This document shows positions 13,936 through 24,246 of a stretch of DNA of 64,000 nucleotides, in pieces; position 1 is the stretch's first letter; each line of letters begins with the position of its first letter. A program made the position numbers and the translations under genes. The notes beneath the pieces were generated by a model. The model searched no databases, had not been told where the DNA came from, and worked only from the letters and a program-made list of their open reading frames with translations. This DNA comes from Trichosphaerium sp. ATCC 40318 (taxonomy: Eukaryota; Discosea; Flabellinia; Trichosidae). Location: positions 186,001 to 250,000 of the forward strand of contig JALMLS010000397.1 of assembly GCA_038496445.1 (NCBI GenBank), read 5' to 3'.

Positions 13936-14472
13936 TAGGCTTCTGTTATGTTGGTTTGATGCGTTTTAAGACATAGTTTGGATGATTTGAACTGATATTT
14001 TTAAAGGTATGCTTACTTTTCAATGCTTGCCATGGAGGCTCTGCTAGTATATTAACTTGTTTGGTGTTTATAAGACAAAGAACAACCTAAGTTGACTATA
14101 AAAAACGATTGTTTTGGCTCGTTTTTTTTTTGAGGTTTTATCGCATTAATTTCTTAGTTGATGGCATAGAACTTGCGTGTTACAAAGTAAAAATAAATCA
14201 CGTGGTTGACACTCTGGAGAACATGTAACAATATTTGCCTGAGCGATCAAAGAACATTCTGTTGACGAGCTATTCCTAGCTAGATCACCTGATAATTATG
14301 AGGCAGAGTACCTTCACTAGATCACGTGATCAAACACTGTTTGAAATTCAAGCCTAGAAACCCTTTTTTGTTCTTGCTGTTATGAGCGTTTAAAGCAATG
14401 ATATATTAACGGTTACATTACGTTAAGGAAATCTTTATTTTTTCATAAAATTGGTAAAGGTTTTTTTTTGCT
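13936..14472. other. Intergenic region with CACGTG palindromes
   Basis: No gene seen. It holds two CACGTG palindromes (near 14199 and 14321), the second within ATCACGTGATC. The missing first exon of the LRR gene may lie at its left edge. Confidence 0.4.
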
Positions 14473-16387
14473 TTACTTTGCCTTACGAGGTTTCTTACCA
14501 CTGCCTTTCTTTTTCTCATCTTCAAATTTCATCCATGGGATGATTGGTGATGTTGTTCTCATGTAAGCTTGGTAAGCAGATCTACGTCTACCCTATAAAC
14601 GAACCAGTTAAGAAAACTCTTCTTAAACAAAGTAAAGTAAAAAAACAAAAGAAAAGCGACTTTGACAGCTTGTACCTTTTGTAAATGTCTGTCAGCAATA
14701 AAATCAATATGAATACCAAGTAACCATGTAGAGGATATCATTGCTACGAATATTGGTTAACATAAATACGTAAAATATAATCACGTGCGAAGACGTGATG
14801 GCAAATAGCTTGTAATCCGAAAAAAAGAAATTTGATTATCGTTAAAAACAGCTTTGTCAGCTGACACTTCTTTTTGTCATTTCATTGCGTACCTCCAGCA
14901 AAACACCATGCGCTGTCAGAAACACCGAAACCAATTACTGCAAGACCCCACCAAAATAGTAGCTCACCAAAGTAATTTGGGTGACGAGAAAAGTACCACA
15001 AACCGTCGTTTAGGAGAGTTTGTCTGGATTTACCTAACATAGAGATGAGCAAAAAATACAATGTTAGAAAGGAAATATGTATTTTGGTATTATTGGCGTA
15101 ATAACCATTTTTTTGAAGTTATTTTTGACACTATGAATGCAGGTTATATGTCTTTAGCTCAGTCCAAAGGAGCCAAAAAGTGTTGCCTGATTTGGAAAGA
15201 CATGTGCCTTAGGAACACAGCAATTATTTAAGCCTAGTGGGCAATAGATATTTTTTCGCTTAAAACAAGCATTGGTCTACAATGTAGTGTGTTTTTGAAG
15301 TGTCAAAAATGACTTGAAAAAAAGACGCCAAAAAGAAAATGAAAAAAAGCACATCACATGCCACATTTTTAACGAAAACATTTTCTTTCTGTACCTGCAC
15401 GTGCACGGATTTCTTGCTTTACAGTCCATGCGCGTAGCTCATAATCAGACCATATTTCAATGACAACACCAAGTAACATCATCAACGCGCCAGTCTAAAA
15501 CGTAAATTAAAAAAAACAAAAAAAGCAGCATGCTTCGAAAAGAAAAAAAATAAATAAAAAGAAAAGGATGCATACAAGGTCACGTTGGCTTAATTCTCTA
15601 CGAGATACATGGATATAGTAGAAGCATATTGTTACGCTTCCGAATATGATAGTAGGAAGAACAAAAGCAGCAATTAAACTCGTAATCAAAAAGAATTTTG
15701 GAAACATTTTTTTAAGCTCTACAATTCTTGGATCTTCTCTAAACCCTAACAAGAAAATCAGTTTCGCGCTCAATAACTGTCGTTCTGTTGATTGGTTTTT
15801 TTGAACGAATTCTTTATTCTACGCCTGCTTTTAACTCTATGGCGCTTTTTACGTACCGAAATGCCATTCTTCGCGTCTGAAATAATTGTAAAAGAGAGAA
15901 GCAGCCCAAACCCAAACTAATACGCCCACAATTGGTACACGTGGTCTGTATATTGCGCGTGGGGTAAATTGGTAGAAGTGAAAGCCAAGTACTGGAATAA
16001 AAAACCAAAATGGTGTTGTGTGCCATGTACTTCCTGTAATCAAGCTACAATTGGTTAGACATTACAACAATTACCACAGCGCACCTCACAAGCCAGAATA
16101 GTACGATAAAGTTAACAAACAGAATAAAGTGAAAGGCGTTCATTGGAGGAGCGGTACAAAGCGGTTTTAACATGTCTGGCACTAAGAAGAGTCAGCTAAT
16201 GATGAAATAGCAAAATCAGCTGTTAATTACCTTCAACGGCTGTAGGGCATACAGCTAGGATAAAATACGACATAACAATTGATGGAACAGCCAAGCAGAT
16301 CATCAGTACAAAACTTTTCATATCATTCACATACTGGCCCTTAGGCACTCTTACGGTTTGAATCGGCGCCGCTGTGGCACTAGACAT
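14473..16387 (-). CDS. Multi-span membrane protein, DUF1295 / steroid 5-alpha-reductase-like
   Basis: Starts [19 protein letters not shown] with ATG at 16387 and ends with a basic tail ([13 protein letters not shown]) and TAA at 14473-14475. In between are about six to eight hydrophobic segments spread over short exons. The diagnostic DUF1295 block is [19 protein letters not shown] near 14950-15000, preceded by [12 protein letters not shown]- and [16 protein letters not shown]-type segments. The family includes steroid oxidoreductase-like and isoprenylcysteine methyltransferase-like enzymes that bind NADPH or SAM at the ER membrane through this C-terminal motif. The substrate cannot be told from sequence. 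The dibasic tail fits ER retention. Confidence 0.82.
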
Positions 16388-16794
16388 AGCGAAAATATAC
16401 GATTGCGTGGCAAGTTTGACCAATCACGAATATTCGCTTTATAAAACATTTGACTCTTGTCCTCCTGCTTGGAGTGCCATAGTTGTGCGTTGTCCAACAA
16501 ATTTACGCGTTTTAATCCCTTTACTAGTTTTAAACTGTTCGTTATTCGAGCTCACCGCACTCTGTGTATTCGCTACATTACTTCTTTTTCTCATCTAGAA
16601 TAAGTAAACCTTGTTACGGCGTCTGTATTGCCAAATTTGTGCTATTTCGATTATTGTAGTCTTGACAACTGAGAGCTGAGATTGGCTGTAAACGAGGGTG
16701 CGTCAAGGCACGTGATATGCATCTGAACCAGTACGATTTACTTGATAGTGAATGATTGAAATGGAGTAGAAGGTTGCAATACCTAGCGTTTATT
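16388..16794. other. Intergenic region
   Basis: The upstream region of the DUF1295 gene and the 3' flank of the carbonic anhydrase gene meet here. An open frame at 16374-16598 on the plus strand has no domain and overlaps the start of the DUF1295 gene, so I do not call it. Confidence 0.35.
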
Positions 16795-18185
16795 CTACAG
16801 TGCGATAGTATACACAACCAATAAAGCAGCAAGACTTAATTGTAAGAAGCTTCCATTTGAAGCGTCAACTGGTGCAGATGTGTCGACTGGAGCAGCAGTT
16901 GGAGAAGTAGGCTCGACAGAACTAGGCACAAACTTTGAGACTTGACGGCCATTGAGGGGTTGTACAGGTCTTGCGTTTCCTTTCAGAACAGGAACTGTTT
17001 GAAGAGCATTGAATTGATCGACTGTGATTGCTCTAACGTCCTTCATTATGTAAAAATGTACGCCCTCAGAACATGGTGGTGTGGTCAATGAACCTGAGTA
17101 AGTGTAGTACTCTTTACCATTAACAGACTCTCCAATAGTAGCTTCCAACTACGAATGTAATGTCAGTCAAGGAATGTTAGGTAATTCTTATAATGTGCTG
17201 AAAATTAACTACCATACTAACTAAGTAGCATTATAAAGTACGTACATTTAAAGTAACATTAGTCGAATTTCCAGATAATAGAGGCAACATAGGTGTCAAC
17301 TAAACGATCATTAAATGACTTGATTTGTTTTCCAGCACAAAAATACGAACCGCTGCAATAAAAGGATCTTCTGTTGTAACGCTTGCACGTGCTTCAAAAG
17401 TAATACCGACAACAGTGGTTTTTGAATCTACAGTATGAACCTACAAGGGCAGATGTTAACAAATAGTGCGTATTGTAAGAAGGAGTGAAGTTGTTTAAGC
17501 GAAAGATGTTTTTGTACCAAATGAACTTCAGCGGACTTTGATGCTCCTTCAAATGTATGCTCACTCAAAACGTGTACATGAAATTGAATAAGAGGTAGTG
17601 ATTCACCACCGATCGTTGTTGACAAGGATTTATCATCAACATCAACTATAAAACCATTAAGTATTTATCAACTCAGTTATCACCAAGCGTACTTTGAATG
17701 TTGTGCCCTGTGTTCCTTAATTCATAGTCTACGCTTGCACCATACTGAGTGCTCTAATGTAGTTGTTTTTAGCCATTACACGACTACTGAAAAGAAGCAC
17801 TTACCAAAGCCATTAGATTTGAGTCTGCTACTGCGTCAGCATCCTTTATATCGATAGGAGATTGGCTTGAACCATCGCAATCTATCAATCAAATCAGCAT
17901 TTAGACAGAAAACGTTCGTATTTCTAAGAGAAAAAAGTGGTAACGTAAGGTATCACGTGATATACACAAAAAAAAAACCGAAACACATTTTTCCCAAACT
18001 GACTGTTCTTAATAAAATTGATTTGGGGCGTATGGGTAGTTGATCAAAATAGACGTACCTGGGTTTGAGCAATATGTTGCCCAGTTACTTGGTCCGCTGA
18101 GAGTATTGTCGTATGTGAAATGGCAAGAAGCACCAGAAGTGTAAGAAATCAAAGAGATTAAGGTGAGTAACTTGAGGAGATGCAT
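16795..18185 (-). CDS. Secreted, membrane-anchored alpha-carbonic anhydrase
   Basis: Interconverts CO2 and bicarbonate at the cell surface. ATG at 18185 begins a signal peptide (MHLLKLLTLISLISYTSGA). Then come SQSPIDI (a family hallmark), LRNTGHNIQ, and the zinc site: QFHVHVLSEH gives the first two His ligands and AEVHLVQ or AEVHLVH (split by an intron) the third. The conserved SGSLTTPPCSEGVHF block is at about 17080. The C-terminus has a Ser/Thr/Pro-rich linker followed by a hydrophobic tail (FLQLSLAALLVVYTIAL), which fits a GPI-anchor signal or a terminal membrane segment. All zinc ligands are present. Six or so introns. Confidence 0.92.
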
Positions 18186-18345
18186 TTGTTGTAATTGGCA
18201 AGTTATGTTTAGTAATAACAGAGCAAACTTGGGTCAATAGTGGTCATTGGAATTGACCGGATAACGCGAAAAAAAACATACCGGTAATTTCGTTACATTT
18301 ACTCGGGTGATTATGAGATTTGTTTCATTCGTGCTGTTGATGGTC

Positions 18346-18447
18346 GAGGATGGACTCTCGTGAATTGCTCCAGGGACCTGTCCAGGGTGAGACCTGGCCG
18401 AGGATCTTGTGAATTGTTCCAGGGACCGGTCCAGGGTGGGACCCTGG
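18346..18447. repeat. GC-rich tandem repeat, two copies of about 54 bp
   Basis: Copy one begins at 18346 (GAGGATGGACTCTCGTGAAT) and copy two at 18400 (GAGGATCTTGTGAATTG). Both contain the motif CCAGGGACC-GGTCCAGGGTG. The block is far richer in G and C than its surroundings and sits just upstream of the carbonic anhydrase start, in its likely promoter. Confidence 0.7.
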
Positions 18448-18770
18448 TTAGTCACCATCAAGCACTCACCCGTCCGTTCCAATCGTATTGTTCATCGGAT
18501 AGGCTTGCCTAAAAACAGTGGTCTTAATTACTTCACTCAAAACCTGCTTGCAGTCCACTGTGAACCAAGCGAAAAATGATACAAATAGTAAAAAAAAAAA
18601 ACAAACGTGGTAAGTATTCTAGACTTGACAATGCTCCCAAGGGAGGAGACACCCTCAACTGTTACCCCATTTACTTTACTGACCTGTTAGAAAAAAGCAA
18701 ACAGACTTTCTTTGCATTATTTTGTTCACTACACAAACACTAAATCGTGTTTATTACACTACATCACTAG

Positions 18771-19946
18771 CTATTCAAATGTTGCTTGTTTAAAGCTCAA
18801 GTGTAGATTTTTCAGATGCTCTCTGTTGAGTTCCCTTATTCCCAACCCACCAAGCTCTACTACATTGCTAGGGAGTGGGAATAATCGCCGCATACCAAGA
18901 TTTGACTTGTTGTTATAGTATACTTTGTCAACATAGACTTCAAAGCAATGTACAGAACTCATCATGTAGAGAACATGTAGATTCTCTAGTGCATTAATAG
19001 CATATTTTCGGATATTAATACGTGATATATCTAAAGTATGCACACTCGCTAACATCTCAACACCTGCGCTTGATATCCCCTTGCAAAGTGGCACCCTGAT
19101 AGTGTGTACAGACGCCAAAGCTGTCAGACCTTCATCTGTTATCTGTGTATCTCCTAAATTAATATCATGGACACCAGCCAAAGCCAACACCTTAACAGAC
19201 TCATCTGTTATCGACTTGCATCCATACAAGCTAATACTATGGACTCCAGCCAATGCCTTGATACCCTCATCTGTTATTTCACATTCAAACAAGCTTATAG
19301 TGTGTACTCCTGCTAAAGCCTTCACGCCTTCATCTGTTATTGGTATCATTCCATTCAGGATGATGGCGTGTACTCCCGCCAAAGCCTTCACGCCTTCATC
19401 TGTTACTAATTCACAAAGAGACAAGTCTATGGTGTGTACACCTGCCAATGCTTTCAAACAATCATCTGTAACGTTGGTTTCTTCTAAATGTATTTCGTTT
19501 ACACCAGAGAGTGCTTTTATACCCTCGCCTGTTATTAATTTGCAAAACGACAAGCTGATAGTATGTACGCCTGTCAGGGCCTTGATGCCTTCATCTGTTA
19601 TTAATCCGCAAGAAGACAAGTCGATAGCGCGTACACCTGCAAGTAAGAGCAAGTGGCTGTCGTTAACGGCTTTTTTGAATGTCTTCGAGAATGTAATAGT
19701 TGTATTTTGAAGCAGAGGGCTTCCAGAAAGCAGTTTCACTCCGGATTCGTTGCAAACCTCTATTTTACCGTATCCTATGTGAGTTTGAACGATTTCGTGC
19801 ATTAAATGGCATGTATGGGCTACAGAGAGCGCAAGTGGACCGTTTTTAAGTATTTTTACGATTGTTTCTGCTGGTAAAGCGTCAAGGCTAATTGTATCCT
19901 CTTTTGCATCATTAATAGTTTGTTTAAGGTTACCTTCTGTTGCCAT
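18771..19946 (-). CDS. F-box/LRR protein with regular 23-24 residue repeats
   Basis: Single exon, 391 residues. Residues 20-60 (LDALPAETIVKILKNGPLAL, then SVAHTCHLMHEIV) form an F-box. About ten cysteine-type leucine-rich repeats follow with consensus ITDEGIKALAGVHTISLSxC, highly alike at protein and DNA level. The C-terminus is a longer non-repeat segment. Such repeats build a horseshoe that selects substrates for an SCF ubiquitin ligase. The same repeat type occurs at 51095-52000. The lack of introns and repeat uniformity suggest recent expansion, retroposition or exchange with giant viruses, which carry very similar GVHTL-type repeats. Confidence 0.85.
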   Translation of the reverse strand: MATEGNLKQTINDAKEDTISLDALPAETIVKILKNGPLALSVAHTCHLMHEIVQTHIGYGKIEVCNESGVKLLSGSPLLQNTTITFSKTFKKAVNDSHLLLLAGVRAIDLSSCGLITDEGIKALTGVHTISLSFCKLITGEGIKALSGVNEIHLEETNVTDDCLKALAGVHTIDLSLCELVTDEGVKALAGVHAIILNGMIPITDEGVKALAGVHTISLFECEITDEGIKALAGVHSISLYGCKSITDESVKVLALAGVHDINLGDTQITDEGLTALASVHTIRVPLCKGISSAGVEMLASVHTLDISRINIRKYAINALENLHVLYMMSSVHCFEVYVDKVYYNNKSNLGMRRLFPLPSNVVELGGLGIRELNREHLKNLHLSFKQATFE

Positions 19947-20329
19947 AGTGTGTATGTTTAGTCTATTTAAGGCATTTAAGGCTTAAAATAGCTATTTTGC
20001 CTAATATTCAAAAAAAATCGTGGAATCAACCTAGATTGATCGAACCAAATAACGTCACAAAAAAGTATAACATGCCATTCCTTGCTTGCCAGAGCCTGTT
20101 ACAATAAAGCACCTGACTACTGTGTGGTTAAGAAATACTCTTACACATGTATATTGTTCACATAACAGTTTGCTCGTACAAACTCTAAGGCAAGCGTTCT
20201 TTGTTGTTTTAAAAATACAAGTTTAATCATTCCTTTTTACAATATAGTGAATCCTAGCCTGGCAAATATCTGTGTTACAAATCCTTTACGCTCAGGACAT
20301 CGTTTTAAAGCATCAGCCTTACATGAGTG

Positions 20330-21910
20330 TTAACATAGGCTAATAAGAAGAACAGTTCGTACTTGTGCTTCAATTGTTTGATTTGCTTCTATTCGTTTTC
20401 CGAGCTCAAGTTTCCATTCATTGTACTCTCCACCGTTTTTAAACCCAAGAACAACTGGATCTTCGTGTTCCAAATGTAGTGTTAAACAGTACTCAGAACT
20501 AAAAATAGATGAGATTAAAATATCACGTGTGATGAAGCAAAAAAGGGTCGTACTTGGGAACAAGGATATCTCCGGCTACTTTTTCACTTAGTTTCTCAAT
20601 GCTTTTAAAAGGTATAATAAATCTTGACGAAAACGGTTCTGTTTGTCCATATATTATAAGTCTGTCGTTGTCCATTTTACACCTCGTTTTTATCTTTTTC
20701 TTATCCGTACAATAGTAAATATGACCAGAGTATACTGAAATAAGTCAACAACAACAAATTGTGAATGTGTTTTTTGAAACTGTCACGTGTTTGTCCGTAA
20801 TGAAAAACGTTTTCATTGGTTATTAACTTACCTGAAGGTTTATCCATTACATTAGTCATCAATGCAGCTACCCAATCATATAGTTTTAACCAAGCAGCTT
20901 CCAATTCTTCGCTCCACTAAAAAACGTTAATTTTATGTTATTCTAAACTTGTGTGCCTTATCATCCATACACTCTCTCAAAGTATTCGCATATGCAACTC
21001 GCATTGTATCGAAATCGGATATGCTAACTCCGTATACTCGATGTGTTATTCCTAAAACACAACTTTAGGTACCAATTACATCCAAAAACAAAACGAAAAT
21101 ATAGTTGCAATTCAAGGTGCTATTTTACCTAATCCTTTAGCGATACTGTGAAACGCCACGGGATCATCAATTACTTTTATCAAGTGTCCTAGATTTTTAC
21201 CAACAGCTAGAGTTGCCTTTAATTTACTAGGGAATGCCTGTTTTTTAACTGGGTCCTGGGAAAATAACTTGGAGGACATATTCCTATTTTTGCCGGTTAT
21301 TTTCAGGTACAACAAATCTTTTTCTGTTATTGCGCACGTGGAGAAATGTGTTAGTCTTGATTGTTGAGTTTCTCTACTACGAGATTCTGTGTCCATGAGC
21401 CAATCATAAGCGTCCAAAATTAGGCGTTTCTCTTTTTTCGAAATATTCGGTAAATACATTGTTGAAGCATGTGAGCAACTTCTTTCTCTTCTCTTCTTAG
21501 ATGGTGTCTTTGTCCTGAAATTTTCGGACAACTTGATCAATTGACGTTCAATGATATTTGGTAGCACGAGAGCTTCTATTTCTTCATCTGTTACTCTATA
21601 AACACAAGTAAACAAAGAAGAATTGACAAACTCACAAAAGCGTATTTATCAAAAGTGTAATTTAAGTACCTTCCCAAATGATACAACCGCGTTACTCCAT
21701 GTTGCTCCAGTATATCAACTATAGCCTTTACTTGCTTTTTTTTAAACTTAACTTTGAGTTCAACAAAGAGGTCTGGTACAATATGAGACATGGGCGTATC
21801 AGGTTCTAAATAACAATTAAACGCGTGATTTGCTACGTATAAATGCAGTACATACCATAGCGATGACGTAGCTCTAGTGTATTATTCTTTGAGCTGTAAG
21901 GACACGCCAT
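20330..21910 (-). CDS. Globin domain protein with C-terminal PH-like domain
   Basis: ATG at 21910 starts MACPYSSKNNTLELRHRY, followed by a helical segment (VKAIVDILEQHGVTRLYHL, GRYLNVTDEEIEAL) that resembles a SAM-type bundle. A globin-like region follows: KKEKRLILDAYDWLM, SSKLFSQDPVKKQAF, AVGKNLGHLIKVIDD, then LGITHRVYGVSISDF (the LGxxHxxYGV pattern with the likely proximal His), and WSEELEAAWLKLYDWVAAL. A PH-like fold ends the protein: DNDRLIIYG, RFIIPFKSIEKLSEK, and the C-terminal helix with the conserved Trp (EYNEWKLELGKRIEANQ). The function is presumably heme-based sensing tied to phosphoinositide or membrane binding; that is inference. The splice between THRVYGV and WSEEL lacks a clear GT donor. 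Stop TAA at 20330-20332. Confidence 0.7.
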
Positions 21911-22530
21911 AATAATCAAAAATGTGCAGATGGTGTTGTTTATGACGAGATTTTTGTGGTGAAGTTACGTAACTTAAGCCACGTGTTTACGAAATCTGCA
22001 GTACGTCGCTGAAACTTGTTTCTCCGTAAGAAAAACTTAACGTAATATAAATAACGCGTTACGATAGGCCAAGCGCATAACATTCTTAGAGACACCACTG
22101 AAAACAATGGTGAATTGTGTAGGAAAGCGGAGTTAGAATCAAAAGCCACATACTGCCAATATTATACGTAACTACTATTCTAAAATAACGTTGCTACAAC
22201 TCTGCACATTCTCTTTAGGCAGTGTCAATTCAAAAACATGTGCCAACAACAGCCAGACTAATAAATCAAATGATTGTAGTTTTTTTTCGCAAGCACCCTT
22301 TGACTCAAGTATATGAAGAAGGATAAGTACTATTTGACAACCAACAGTTGGTTTCAAAAAGCAACTCAATTCAAACGTTATTTTGATACATTAAAAGTAC
22401 ATTTATTTACACTAGCCACGATGAAACGTGAACTTTAAAAAATTTGGACCAAAACAGCATAAAATTACAGAAGTCCCATGAGAAGTGGTTGCACCACGAA
22501 AGGTTTTGGAGAAAGAGAAACAAGGATTAT
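21911..22530. other. Intergenic region
   Basis: About 620 bp upstream of the globin-PH gene. It contains one CACGTG near 21980 that could serve this promoter. No convincing ORF. Confidence 0.35.
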
Positions 22531-22761
22531 TCACTCTGACCACTCCTCATCGCTAGCCCAATAATCCTCCACGACTTCTTTCGCTTCCTTTACAGCCTCT
22601 TTGTCATCACGTAGAGTCTTTGCTCTTTTCTTCCATTTGGCTTCAGACTTCTTAGATGTATCCAGCTTACGTTTTAGAGACGTATTTGTTGTTTTAGACT
22701 TTTGTAGATCGGTTTCGAGTTTTTTGATTTTGTCGTCCGCTTGTCGCAGTAATTGAAGCAT
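22531..22761 (-). CDS. Lys/Glu-rich coiled-coil protein or last exon
   Basis: An open frame of 76 residues, starting MLQLLRQADDKIKKLETDL and continuing as a charged heptad-like coiled coil (LKRKLDTSKKSEAKWKKRAK), ends in an acidic tail with two Trp (DYWASDEEWSE). TAG lies just before the ATG (GTATCTATG), so the segment may be the last exon of a longer gene whose upstream exons I cannot identify. Function unknown. Confidence 0.45.
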   Translation of the reverse strand: MLQLLRQADDKIKKLETDLQKSKTTNTSLKRKLDTSKKSEAKWKKRAKTLRDDKEAVKEAKEVVEDYWASDEEWSE

Positions 22762-23746
22762 AGATACCTAAAAGGGAGTCAACAAGGCACAGTCCAGCGT
22801 ATTTAGAATAAAAAACGAATCAAAGACCCACCACACTCCTCCCTACATTCTTCTCGGATTACAAATGTAACCAAGCGTAGGTTTAGGGCACAAGATCGCA
22901 TTGCGGGAGCTGATTCAATGTAGTGACGCACACGAAACGTGCAAAGTAGCGCCACCTTATAAAGGCGACCTACTGCGTATACACGCAAGTGTGGGTAAAA
23001 TACTTGCTAACCAACAGGCCTCAACGCGTTTGTTGCCCATGATTTGTGTGCGCATAATCCTCGTCAAATTATAGGCAAAGCGAGCGCTGCAGCGCAAAAA
23101 CCACAACCCCACTACGATAGCACCTAGCTGGTGGAACTTCCAGCAAGTAAAACCCAAGCCGGCAAGCGGGAGTGTTTTTAAAGCGTAAAGTGCCCCATAT
23201 CAGATTATATGCGCGTGGGTACTTGTCAAAGCTAGTATAATGTGAACGTGCGTTAGTTTGTTCAGCTAATTCGTGTAGCGAGCTTGCGAACCCTTCTAAT
23301 ATCGCTGAACCTTTTGCGTGTAGTCTAAACGCATTTAGTAAACTTTTCAACTATTTTACAGCTTAGACAATATCACACCGCGTACCCAGCCCGATTCATG
23401 ATTGAAGAGCGATATTGCGCGAAAACAGAAGATTTGATGCAGTTTTGCAAAAAGACGCGGGAAAATGTTAAGCAAACTGAACTGTTGAGTCTTAATCAAG
23501 AAATGCAATTCGTACATTACACGTGTAGCAGTGTTTTTCCACCCTTTGCACTGTTTGTAATGCGTTTTGACAAATTCATTGGCGACAAAGGGCATCACGC
23601 GCGTTTAGGTAACTTTATTGGCCTACTTATAGTAGTGGGTGCTAAACGGCTAGAGCCTCTGTAAAGGTGTAAAAGTCGACTATAACGAGTTAGTAGCCGG
23701 CAAAAATATAGTAAAGAATGTTAACCGCTTTGACATTGTTTTTTAT
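22762..23746. other. Stretch without a supported gene
   Basis: Nearly 1 kb with overlapping open frames on both strands (for example 23069-23350 minus, 23398-23664 plus), none with a domain, periodicity or splice logic. It is somewhat richer in GC than its flanks and could hold a non-coding RNA or a relic gene, but nothing supports a specific call. Confidence 0.35.
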
Positions 23747-24127
23747 TCAATCAATGTGAAACACTTCCTTCAGCGGTTTCATTACTGGTGAGTTATCAGG
23801 GTTAGACGGCATTATATCTTTCATATGAGACCACCATTTCTTACAAATAGGTTCCTTGGAGATTGTTTCCCATTTTTCGATAGAATCAAGCTCTACCTGC
23901 GGTGCTATGAAAACTAGAGCGTAAAAGGCAATATTTATATTACGCACGTAACCGAATAACTGTTTTGTTTCTGGGTGAAGGAAAATAGAATAGTTGTATA
24001 CACCATGTGCTTTTAGGACGTCTTCTAGCTCTTTCCATATCGGATTGTGTCTTTTTTCGTATTCAGCCTCACTCCCTGGGTTAACCTTCATAACAAATCC
24101 CTTACGAATGCGTTGTTTACCACTCAT
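23747..24127 (-). CDS. rhaM: L-rhamnose mutarotase
   Basis: Interconverts alpha and beta anomers of L-rhamnose in the cytosol. The sequence matches the family from end to end: RKGFVMKVNPGSEAEYEKRH, NPIWKELEDVLKAHGVYNYS, IFLHPETKQLFGY, then KKWWSHMKDIMPSNPDNSPV and LKEVFHID. The catalytic His of the HNPIW motif and the WW-x-M-x-x-x-M block are intact. A 51-nt stretch at 23897-23947 looks like an intron even though it stays in frame (GTGCGT donor, CCGCAG acceptor). Removing it restores the expected LFGYVELDSIEKW. Start ATG at 24127. The gene is commonest in bacteria, so transfer is possible, but it has since gained an intron. Confidence 0.93.
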   Translation of the reverse strand: MSGKQRIRKGFVMKVNPGSEAEYEKRHNPIWKELEDVLKAHGVYNYSIFLHPETKQLFGYVRNINIAFYALVFIAPQVELDSIEKWETISKEPICKKWWSHMKDIMPSNPDNSPVMKPLKEVFHID

Positions 24128-24246
24128 TATTTTTCTTAAACGTGCTCAAAACAGTTGAAGGAAATTGTACTTGAACGCCAGAAAAACAAAGATGGTCAAC
24201 GTTTTTAAAAAATTGTTTTTTATTTTTTATCCTCTCAGAGAAAACA

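Noticed and set aside
18234-18482. Minus-strand open frame over the GC-rich repeat
   Set aside because: Low-complexity translation of the tandem repeat with no family match; more likely promoter DNA.
19081-19710. Long plus-strand open frame of 209 codons
   Set aside because: It is the antisense shadow of the LRR repeats; its own repeats mirror the repeat DNA.
11376-19946. The window as a giant-virus genome, given the YwqK and LRR genes
   Set aside because: Dense spliceosomal introns, RPL36, IQGAP, ARL5 and secretory enzymes show a eukaryotic nuclear genome.
23069-23664. Open frames on both strands in a gene-poor stretch
   Set aside because: None has periodic coding character, recognisable motifs or splice signals that extend it.
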